Positions 1 through 5,016 of a DNA stretch of 5,016 nt are shown here, piece by piece; position 1 is the first letter of the stretch, and the number at the start of each line of letters is the position of its first letter. The position numbers were made by a program, and so were the translations under genes. The stretch comes from Opitutaceae bacterium (GTDB taxonomy: Bacteria > Verrucomicrobiota > Verrucomicrobiae > Opitutales > Opitutaceae), in NCBI GenBank assembly GCA_031266495.1, contig JAISAX010000683.1:1-5016 (forward strand), in the 5' to 3' direction. A model generated the notes under the pieces. That model saw only the letters and a program-made list of their open reading frames with translations, made no database searches and was not told where the DNA came from.

Positions 1-2559
1 ATCTCCAACCTCCCGCCCTCCTTCTACGAACGCCCCGGCCTGGAGAACCTGCCGCGCACCGATTATGCCGCGCTCCCCGTCGTCAACGTCCGCGACGCCG
101 GCGCGACCGGCGACGGCGAAACCGACGATCAGCCCGCCTTCGAAAAAGCGCTCAAAACCCTGAAACGCATCGGCACCGCTGGCGGCATCCTCTACGTGCC
201 CGCCGGCACCTACGCGTTCTACAACAAAAAAGCCCAGGCCACCTGGAACATTGAAGGCGACCACGGCGAACCCCTGCGCCGCATCCACATCGTCGGCGAA
301 GGCGAAGCCTCGCAAATCCGCTGCATACCCCGCTCCATCGCGACAGGCACGTGGGACGCCGCCTACGCGTGGGATTTCGGCAGCGCGGAAAACATCACCC
401 TGCGCGACCTCTCCTTCTCCATCTACCCTTATTACAATGCCCGCGGCGGCCTGTTTCGCGGCATGTACGCGCTCCAGTTTGGCAGCTATTCGCCCGACGC
501 CCGCAAAGTATCCGGAGTTCAACTACTGCGCGTCGCCTTTGACCAGGGCGTGATCGGCCCGCTCTTCCGGCGCGGCTGCTCCGGCTCGTGGATCGTCGAT
601 TGCCGCGTCCGCAACACCACCGCCGACGGCATCCACCTCGACACCGCGTCCGGCATCACCGTCGCGTACAACACCGTGGAGTACAGCGGAGACGACGCCC
701 TCGCCTCCATTTCCGTGCAAGGCATCAAACGCCCCGCCACCGCCAACCGCTTCCTCCACAACACCCTCATCGCCCCCCAATGCCGGGGCGTGTCCGTCGG
801 CGGCGCCGACATCGAAGTCGCGGGCAACTGGATCGAACACTCCCAACTCCCCGCGATTTTCCTGCACGCCCACGGCCACCGGCCCGTTGACGGCGACCCC
901 GTGCTCCGCCCCGTCATCCGCGGCAACACCCTCATCGGAAACAACCTCAACTTCTCCAAAGGCGCCTATCCGGGCGGCATCCTCGGCGAATTCAACATCC
1001 GGGACGCGCTCATCGAAAACAACACCCTCCACGCCACCGGCGGCGACGGCATCAACTTCCACAGGTATCCAACAGAAAAATACAAAACCGGAATCGAGGT
1101 CCTCGACCCGCAAGGCGTGGTCATTCGAGGCAACCACGTCGAAGCCGCCTCCGGCCTCGGTTTCCAGGTCGAGGCGAACACGAGCGTTGCCGGCCTGCGC
1201 CTCGAAAACAACACCTTCGTCGCCAATCGCGGCGGCAGCGTTTCCATCACCGGAAAAACACCCGCCGCCAGTTTCCATGCCAACAGGACGGACACCCCGC
1301 CTCTCATCGCCGCGGATTCCGGCGCCGCTCCAGGCGCGTCCGCGTCCGGGTTCACCACTACAACCACCGCCCGCGCCCGCGCCGGAGCGGCCCCCTTCCA
1401 TGACATGTACCGGCTCGTCCGGGACGTCTCCCGCCCCCCCCCTCCCCCCGTGGCAACTCCCGTTCCCCGGCTCACCCTGAACAACGTCCGTGATTCCGGC
1501 GCTCGCGGCGACGGCGTTGCGGACGACACCGCCGCCCTCCGGCGCGCCCTTGATGCCGTACCCGCGACAGGCGGCGTCCTGCGCATCCCTGCCGGACGCT
1601 ACCGCATCGCCACGACCACCTCCGATCGCGCCACACTCTTCAGCGCCCTCGACCGCCACCTGCTCGTATCCGGAAAAACCGCCCTGCGCATCGAAGGCGA
1701 ACCAGGAGCCATCCTTGTATTCGAAAACCCCGACGCCATCGGCCTGCGCATCGTCGCCAGCGAACGCGTCACGATCCGCAACCTCGAATTCCGCCTCACG
1801 CCCCCCGCCGCCGCCACGCCCGTTGCCGTCCGCCACAACCGCGCCCTGCTCGACGCCGCCGGCTGCGCGCAACTCGCCATCGAACACGTGACGTCCACCG
1901 GTTCCGCCGGCCCGGGCATCCGCATCGACACCTGCCACAATGTCGAACTCACCGGCAACACGGTGCGTGGCGCGGGCACATCCGGCATCGCCATCGAATC
2001 GAGCGACGCCGTGCGCGTCACCTCCTGCCACCTGGAAAACAACCGCGACGCCGGCCTGCGCCTCGACCAGACCGGCGGCCTCACCCGCGCCCCCGCGGAC
2101 GTCGCCATCGAAAACAACACCATCACCGGAACCCGCGAAGGCTTCGGCATCGCCATCTGCGCGGGGAACAACATCCGCGTAGCCGGAAACACGATACACG
2201 ACACGTTTCAATCGGCCATCGCGTTCTGGCAGCAGGAGGAATTCCTGCCGCGCATCGGCGACGTGACGCTCTCCGGCAACACGATTGAAAACTGCGCGAC
2301 CGGGAAACTTTCGCCGACGCGCGGCGCCATCACGCTCTTCGGTTCCGCGCCCGTGCGACTGGAAATCACGGGCACCCGCTGGTTGCGAATCCCTGGCGCG
2401 CCTGCTGTCACGATTTTCTCCCTGCTTGCCAGACGCCCGGTGGAATCCCTCGTCTTCCGTGGCAACACCTTTGGCCGCGCCGATATTAAAATCGCTGCAA
2501 ATCAGGAAGAAAACATCCGGAACCTGCTTATCGATCCCCCGCCGAAGGCGGGGAATTAA
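1..2559 (+). CDS. Tandem right-handed beta-helix (pectate lyase/GH28-like) protein, 5' end missing
   Basis: The frame is open from base 1, so the gene begins upstream; the GTG at 196 is internal, because the domain-start motif precedes it. The visible part is 852 residues. Two domains each begin with the GxxGDGxxDD motif seen in pectate-lyase-3/GH28-type beta-helix proteins: residues 34-43 (domain 1 to about 420) and 500-509 (domain 2 to about 845). Both carry the asparagine ladder of parallel beta-helices, for example GNT 308, ENNT 339, ENNT 402, GNT 652, ENNT 704, GNT 729, GNT 759 and GNT 821. Domain 1 has ADG (D209) and GDD (D231, D232), resembling polygalacturonase acids; domain 2 has P638 and T660/S661 there. 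The linker at about 445-490 is rich in Ala, Thr and Pro, including PPPPP. The likely role is binding or cleaving an acidic polysaccharide, probably outside the cytoplasm, though the N-terminus that would show a signal peptide is absent. Substrate is unknown; a lyase, hydrolase or epimerase are all possible. The C-terminal PPPKAGN is encoded by repeat DNA. Confidence 0.88.
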   Translation: MSNLPPSFYERPGLENLPRTDYAALPVVNVRDAGATGDGETDDQPAFEKALKTLKRIGTAGGILYVPAGTYAFYNKKAQATWNIEGDHGEPLRRIHIVGEGEASQIRCIPRSIATGTWDAAYAWDFGSAENITLRDLSFSIYPYYNARGGLFRGMYALQFGSYSPDARKVSGVQLLRVAFDQGVIGPLFRRGCSGSWIVDCRVRNTTADGIHLDTASGITVAYNTVEYSGDDALASISVQGIKRPATANRFLHNTLIAPQCRGVSVGGADIEVAGNWIEHSQLPAIFLHAHGHRPVDGDPVLRPVIRGNTLIGNNLNFSKGAYPGGILGEFNIRDALIENNTLHATGGDGINFHRYPTEKYKTGIEVLDPQGVVIRGNHVEAASGLGFQVEANTSVAGLRLENNTFVANRGGSVSITGKTPAASFHANRTDTPPLIAADSGAAPGASASGFTTTTTARARAGAAPFHDMYRLVRDVSRPPPPPVATPVPRLTLNNVRDSGARGDGVADDTAALRRALDAVPATGGVLRIPAGRYRIATTTSDRATLFSALDRHLLVSGKTALRIEGEPGAILVFENPDAIGLRIVASERVTIRNLEFRLTPPAAATPVAVRHNRALLDAAGCAQLAIEHVTSTGSAGPGIRIDTCHNVELTGNTVRGAGTSGIAIESSDAVRVTSCHLENNRDAGLRLDQTGGLTRAPADVAIENNTITGTREGFGIAICAGNNIRVAGNTIHDTFQSAIAFWQQEEFLPRIGDVTLSGNTIENCATGKLSPTRGAITLFGSAPVRLEITGTRWLRIPGAPAVTIFSLLARRPVESLVFRGNTFGRADIKIAANQEENIRNLLIDPPPKAGN
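1434..1449 (+). repeat. C9-T-C6 near-homopolymer in the inter-domain linker
   Basis: Nine cytosines (1434-1442), one T and six cytosines (1444-1449) encode the end of an Arg codon and five prolines between the two beta-helix domains. Such tracts are prone to slippage. Loss of one C would bring the TGA at 1478-1480 into frame; gain of one C would bring in the TGA at 1491-1493. Either event would release domain 1 without domain 2. Whether slippage happens is not shown by the sequence. Confidence 0.8.
2537..2553 (+). repeat. GC hairpin at the 3' end of the first gene
   Basis: CCCCGCC (2537-2543) pairs perfectly with GGCGGGG (2547-2553) around a GAA loop. It encodes part of the C-terminal PPPKAG and ends four bases before the stop codon. 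No T-tract follows, as the next bases are AATTAAG, so a classical intrinsic terminator is unlikely. It could instead be a REP-like repeat end or a 3' mRNA-stabilising structure. Confidence 0.7.
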
Positions 2560-2585
2560 GAATTAAGAATTAAGAATTAAGAATT
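2553..2585 (+). repeat. Tandem heptamer GAATTAA, four copies plus a partial copy
   Basis: GAATTAA occurs at 2553-2559, 2560-2566, 2567-2573 and 2574-2580, followed by GAATT (2581-2585). The stop codon TAA (2557-2559) of the beta-helix gene is the end of the first copy. The AT-rich block contrasts sharply with the surrounding GC-rich DNA. Its reverse complement recurs at 2663-2687. Confidence 0.9.
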
Positions 2586-2602
2586 CCAAACCCACGCAAT
2601 GT

Positions 2603-2616
2603 CCCCCCCCCCCCCC
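2603..2616 (+). repeat. Homopolymer tract C14
   Basis: Fourteen consecutive cytosines lie in the loop between the two inverted heptamer blocks, closely followed by a C6 run at 2620-2625. It is non-coding: an in-frame TAA at 2723-2725 separates it from the downstream prepilin start, so length changes would not alter that protein. It may affect DNA structure or transcription, or the exact length may be a sequencing error. Confidence 0.8.
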
Positions 2617-2649
2617 GCTCCCCCCGCCACATCCCGGCAGCCGAAGCGA

Positions 2650-2660
2650 CGGCGAAGCCG
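2650..2660 (+). repeat. Small GC hairpin with GAA loop
   Basis: CGGC (2650-2653) pairs with GCCG (2657-2660) around a GAA loop, immediately before the inverted heptamer block. The surrounding 15-mer GACGGCGAAGCCGCC (2648-2662) resembles the longer hairpin at 3473-3491, which suggests one dispersed repeat family. Confidence 0.55.
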
Positions 2661-2662
2661 CC

Positions 2663-2687
2663 AATTCTTAATTCTTAATTCTTTATT
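2663..2687 (+). repeat. Inverted heptamer block TTAATTC
   Basis: AATTC, two full TTAATTC copies (2668-2674, 2675-2681) and a degenerate TTTATT form the inverted counterpart of the block at 2553-2585. The 25 bases can pair with 2561-2585 with one mismatch, and 19 bases (2663-2681) pair perfectly in several registers. The intervening loop is about 77 bases and GC-rich. Together they could form a large stem or cruciform between the first and second genes. Confidence 0.85.
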
Positions 2688-2740
2688 GTCTTCCCTCCCT
2701 CCCCTCCCCCGCCTTCCTTCTGTAAAAACAATCCGGTATC

Positions 2741-3394
2741 ATGAAAAAATTACGCAACTTCATGCCAATTTCCCTGCCATCCGGTTTCACGCTCATCGAG
2801 TTGCTTGCTGTCATCACGATAATCGGCGTCCTCGCCGCCATCCTGATTCCCGTGGTATCGCGAGTGCGTTTTTCCGCGCGCGCCGCCCAATGCCGGAGCA
2901 ACATCCGGCAGATCGTCAACTACATGGTGCTGGGAGCGAATGACAATCGCGGATCCCTGGTGGACGATGTTGGTGGAAACGACGAATACACGCGCATCCA
3001 GATTCTCATGACGAACCAGCGTGCCGGGACCAGTATCGGCCTGATGACAAAAGGGGATGAAAAGATTCTCGTATGTCCGGTGAACCGGGCGCTAGGGGCG
3101 GCTCCGCTGGTGAATCCCGCGGCAGGCGCGTCCTGGGAATGCTCCTACTCCGCCTGCCGGAAAATTTTTCCGGACTGGGACGCGACCGGACGCATTGACA
3201 CACCCGCCCGCATCGACACATCCGATTCCGCCCGCATCCCGGTGATCTGGGACCAGCGGGGGGACTTCCCGACACTGAAAATGAACGTGCATCATTCTGC
3301 TCCGGGAGCCGACGACGAGAAATCGGCCACCTTTGGTTATCTCGACGGTTCGGTACGTTTCCTGAAGCATCCGCAAAAAGCGGCGACCCTCTGA
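2741..3394 (+). CDS. Prepilin-type N-terminal cleavage/methylation domain protein (type II pseudopilin-like)
   Basis: The 217-residue protein has a basic leader followed by GFTLIE: cleavage by a prepilin peptidase is expected between G15 and F16, with the conserved glutamate E20 at mature position 5. Residues 16-40 form one hydrophobic helix, then a polar region with CPVNR (112-116) and a C-terminal HH...YLDGSV (H184/H185, D202-G203). This matches the layout of the H-X9-DG pseudopilin-like proteins common in Planctomycetes, Verrucomicrobia and Lentisphaerae, but the spacing from H185 to DG is 16 residues rather than 9. It is probably anchored in the inner membrane and perhaps part of a type II secretion-like or surface assembly. 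An in-frame TAA at 2723 limits the start; ATG 2741 is preferred for its basic MKKLR leader, and ATG 2762 is a possible alternative. No Shine-Dalgarno is visible. It lies 181 bp after the first gene and 263 bp before the next. Confidence 0.92.
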   Translation: MKKLRNFMPISLPSGFTLIELLAVITIIGVLAAILIPVVSRVRFSARAAQCRSNIRQIVNYMVLGANDNRGSLVDDVGGNDEYTRIQILMTNQRAGTSIGLMTKGDEKILVCPVNRALGAAPLVNPAAGASWECSYSACRKIFPDWDATGRIDTPARIDTSDSARIPVIWDQRGDFPTLKMNVHHSAPGADDEKSATFGYLDGSVRFLKHPQKAATL

Positions 3395-3424
3395 CCGGCA
3401 AGACGCAGCGGGTGCATCTCAATT

Positions 3425-3457
3425 TCCGGACAGGCTCCGGAGTGGCACGGGCTTTTT
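3425..3457 (+). terminator. Weak candidate terminator after the prepilin-like gene
   Basis: TCCGGA (3425-3430) can pair with TCCGGA (3436-3441) across a five-base loop, and a run of five T follows at 3453-3457. The 11-base gap between stem and T-run is longer than in a typical intrinsic terminator. An alternative stem, GGCTC (3433-3437) with GGGCT (3449-3453), abuts the T-run but needs two G-T wobbles. It lies about 30 bases after the stop codon, the right place for termination. Confidence 0.3.
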
Positions 3458-3472
3458 CTGCCAATCCCCGTG

Positions 3473-3495
3473 GACGGCGCGAAGCGCCGCCTCCA
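3473..3495 (+). repeat. GC hairpin with GAA loop (REP-like)
   Basis: CGGCGC (3475-3480) pairs perfectly with GCGCCG (3484-3489) around GAA. The stem can extend, after a two-base bulge, by pairing TGGA (3471-3474) with TCCA (3492-3495). It shares the GACGGC...GAAG...CCGCC pattern with 2648-2662 on the other side of the prepilin-like gene. No T-tract follows, so a repeat element is likelier than a terminator. Confidence 0.6.
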
Positions 3496-3521
3496 TGCCT
3501 CCCCGCCTCCCTCCCGCTACT

Positions 3522-3549
3522 CCGCTCCCGGAGCGGGCGAGACGCTCGC
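3522..3549 (+). repeat. Two adjacent GC hairpins
   Basis: CCGCTC (3522-3527) pairs with GAGCGG (3531-3536) around CCG, and directly beside it GCGAG (3537-3541) pairs with CTCGC (3545-3549) around ACG. Both are perfect short stems in the non-coding stretch between the second and third genes. Their function is unknown; they may be part of the same dispersed repeat as 3473-3495. Confidence 0.5.
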
Positions 3550-3629
3550 GCCTCGGCTTTGCTTCCTGCATGTCCAGTTTTTGAGATACGCCCGCGCCAG
3601 GACCGCAGCCGGGAATTGCATTGATTCCG

Positions 3630-3644
3630 GCCAGCTCCGCTGGC
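3630..3644 (+). repeat. Hairpin just upstream of the GH28-like gene
   Basis: GCCAGC (3630-3635) pairs perfectly with GCTGGC (3639-3644) around TCC. It ends 13 bases before the ATG at 3658, and an imperfect hairpin (3609-3630) abuts it. The bases between it and the ATG contain no purine-rich ribosome binding site. It could influence translation initiation, or simply be the end of the hairpin-rich repeat. Confidence 0.5.
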
Positions 3645-3657
3645 ACCCGTCCTGCGT

Positions 3658-4842
3658 ATGGCAAACAACACTCCCCCGAAAAAAATCACGGACTACGGCG
3701 CTCGCGGTGACGGCCTTGCCGACGACCGGGAAGCCATCCAGCGCGCGCTCGATGCCCGCCCCGGACACGTCATGTTTCCTCCCGGCCACTACAAGATCGG
3801 TGGCACCCTCCGTATCCACGCCCACACTCACCTGAGCCTCGCCCCGCAGGCCACCCTTGCCCTCGCCGACGGCGCCGCGCGCACGGCCAACGACTACCTC
3901 CTCACCAACGCCAACCACGCAACCAACCCCGCCACCGCCACTGCTGACGCCGACGCCGACACCGGCATCACCATCGAAGGCGGCATCTGGGATGGCAACA
4001 ACACCGGCAATCCGCGCCCCCCCGGTCTCTTCGACGCGGGCTACTCCGGCGCCATGCTTCATTTTTGCAACGTCACCGGCCTGTGCCTGCGCGACCTCCA
4101 CCTGCGCGACGCCGAAGCCTACCACCTCCGCCTCACCCGCGCCCGCGATTTTCACATCGAGACCATCCGCTTCAGCTCCACGCGCGTGCGCCCCAACAAC
4201 GACGGCGTTCACCTCGGCGGCCACTGCGAGGACGGCGTTATCCGCGACATCAAGGGACTCCACCCCGGCGTCACGGGCGACGACATGGTCGCCCTCAACG
4301 CCGACGACGCCCTCACCCGCACCGAAGTCAACGGCATGACCTGCGGCCCCATCCGCAACATCCACATCGAGGACATTGAGGCCGAAGGCTGCCACAGCTT
4401 CGTGCGCCTGCTCAGCGTCCGGTCGCCTGTCGAAAACATCACCCTCCGCAACGTGCGGGGCACCTGCGAGGTGGCCGCCATCAACTGCGACGCCGCCCGC
4501 GGCTGCCGTGTGCCGCTGTTCGACGAAGCCGCCCCGCCCTTTCCCGACGGCGTCGGCCTCCTCCGCAACATCGACGCCTCGGACCTGCTGGTCGCCAAAT
4601 CTGCCAACAATCCCATTGCCCTCCTCCGCTTCGAAACCCGGATGGAGAACGTGCGCCTTCGCCATTTCCGTCGCGACCTTTCCCGCGATCAGGCCCCCGG
4701 CCAACCGACGCTCCGTCTGCGCCATGTCGCGCTCCGCGAATTCCGGCAAACCGCAACCGGCGCCGGGCGCGCGGTGCTTTTCGGCGAATGCGTCGAATCC
4801 GCCGCCACCGACATCCCCGACCTGTTCATCAACCCGCAGTGA
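3658..4842 (+). CDS. Polygalacturonase-like (GH28-related) right-handed beta-helix protein, no signal peptide
   Basis: The 394-residue protein opens almost at once with YGARGDGLADD (13-23), the domain-start motif of pectate-lyase-3/GH28 proteins, then FPPGHYKI (40-47) and the GH28-typical ITIEGGIWDGNN (104-115). NNDG (180-183) and GDD (207-209) match the positions of the GH28 NTDG and DD catalytic acids. I see no clear GHG or RIK; H246 in EGCHSFVRLLS might take the histidine role. It probably hydrolyses a galacturonan-like or other uronic-acid oligosaccharide. No signal peptide or membrane segment is present, so a cytoplasmic location is likely unless the true N-terminus is lost. ATG 3658 is the only ATG after the in-frame TGA at 3622-3624, and no Shine-Dalgarno is visible. 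Length and motif order fit a complete family member. The precise substrate cannot be told from sequence. Confidence 0.9.
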   Translation: MANNTPPKKITDYGARGDGLADDREAIQRALDARPGHVMFPPGHYKIGGTLRIHAHTHLSLAPQATLALADGAARTANDYLLTNANHATNPATATADADADTGITIEGGIWDGNNTGNPRPPGLFDAGYSGAMLHFCNVTGLCLRDLHLRDAEAYHLRLTRARDFHIETIRFSSTRVRPNNDGVHLGGHCEDGVIRDIKGLHPGVTGDDMVALNADDALTRTEVNGMTCGPIRNIHIEDIEAEGCHSFVRLLSVRSPVENITLRNVRGTCEVAAINCDAARGCRVPLFDEAAPPFPDGVGLLRNIDASDLLVAKSANNPIALLRFETRMENVRLRHFRRDLSRDQAPGQPTLRLRHVALREFRQTATGAGRAVLFGECVESAATDIPDLFINPQ

Positions 4843-4900
4843 TGGCGAGCGATCCGGAACCGCAAACACAAGGTGGCCAAACCTCCCGTTTCCGCAAGAC

Positions 4901-4915
4901 GGGGGGGGGGGGGGG
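4901..4915 (+). repeat. Homopolymer tract G15
   Basis: Fifteen consecutive guanines lie 58 bases after the stop codon of the GH28-like gene, in a 174-base stretch otherwise without a recognised feature. It is comparable in length to the C14 tract at 2603-2616 and of opposite base. Tracts of this length are unstable in replication and are also a common site of sequencing error. Confidence 0.8.
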
Positions 4916-5016
4916 AGAACCTTGACCCCGGTTGTGGAAAGAGGCTTTGCAAGGCTGTACGGAAGCATAATGGTTTGCGCCATGCCGGCCCCGTTAGACA
5001 GTGTTTCATCCGATGC

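Noticed and set aside
523..2211. Long open frame on the minus strand opposite the first gene (562 codons)
   Set aside because: It is a composition shadow of GC-rich codons; its translation is a Gly/Ala/Val/Asp-rich string without motifs, whereas the plus strand has clear beta-helix motifs.
2553..2687. CRISPR array suggested by regular short repeats
   Set aside because: The heptamers are contiguous without spacers and the second block is inverted, so this is not a CRISPR structure.
2599..2943. Plus-strand ORF starting just before the C14 tract
   Set aside because: It overlaps the prepilin-like gene in another frame, and its sequence is translated repeat and homopolymer.
3559..3587. Possible promoter TTGCTT ... 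TGAGAT upstream of the GH28-like gene
   Set aside because: Spacing is 17 bases but each hexamer matches consensus at only three of six positions, so it is not distinguishable from chance.
3412..3624. Short plus-strand ORF of 70 codons between the second and third genes
   Set aside because: Arg/Ala/Pro-rich translation of the hairpin cluster with no domain or signal peptide; better explained as repeat DNA.
4935..4950. Possible sigma-54 promoter (TGG...TTGC)
   Set aside because: The distance between the GG and GC elements is one base longer than the strict -24/-12 spacing, and the TGGCAC part is poorly matched.
4947..4971. Possible sigma-70 promoter TTGCAA ... CATAAT
   Set aside because: The spacer is only 13 bases; alternative -35 candidates TTGTGG (4932) and TTGACC (4922) are too far away, at 28 and 38 bases.
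3517..4983. Long open frame on the minus strand opposite the GH28-like gene (488 codons)
   Set aside because: Same type of shadow: low-complexity Val/Gly/Ala/Asp sequence, no recognisable domain, fully opposed to a well-supported gene.

Overview
The window is GC-rich DNA with strong C/G bias at third codon positions. It carries three same-strand genes plus intergenic DNA unusually rich in hairpins and homopolymer tracts. A lone prepilin-type (pseudopilin-like) protein sitting between two right-handed beta-helix, polygalacturonase-like proteins, with no visible Shine-Dalgarno sequences, suggests the Verrucomicrobia/Planctomycetes/Lentisphaerae group. Opitutaceae-like bacteria that degrade plant polysaccharides are my best guess. 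This placement is inference from gene content, not a database match.

Layout: (1) Bases 1-2559 hold the 3' part of a large protein with two tandem parallel beta-helix domains, open at the left edge and joined by a proline-rich linker. (2) Bases 2537-2687 are a composite repeat: a GC hairpin, AT-rich heptamers, a C14 tract, a second GC hairpin and the heptamers again in inverted orientation. The first gene's stop codon lies inside the first heptamer. (3) Bases 2741-3394 encode a short prepilin-like protein with a C-terminal H...DG signature. (4) Bases 3395-3657 are non-coding, with a weak terminator candidate and a cluster of GC hairpins. (5) Bases 3658-4842 encode a compact GH28-like beta-helix protein with the NxDG and GDD acid motifs but no signal peptide. 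(6) Bases 4843-5016 hold a G15 tract and perhaps the start of another gene at the right edge.

Taken together this looks like part of a carbohydrate-degradation locus. The large protein probably binds or cleaves a polyuronide-like polysaccharide, and the smaller one may process oligosaccharides, possibly in the cytoplasm. The pseudopilin is of the kind often scattered among glycan-degradation genes in this phylum group. The genes are separated by about 180 and 260 bp of structured DNA, so a single tight operon is not evident.

The most interesting observations are: the second beta-helix domain aligns without gaps to the first but has lost all three acidic residues of the presumed active site; homopolymer tracts lie in the inter-domain linker and in two intergenic regions; and related GAA-loop hairpins flank the pseudopilin gene. 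I found no CRISPR array, tRNA, rRNA, transposase or phage gene.
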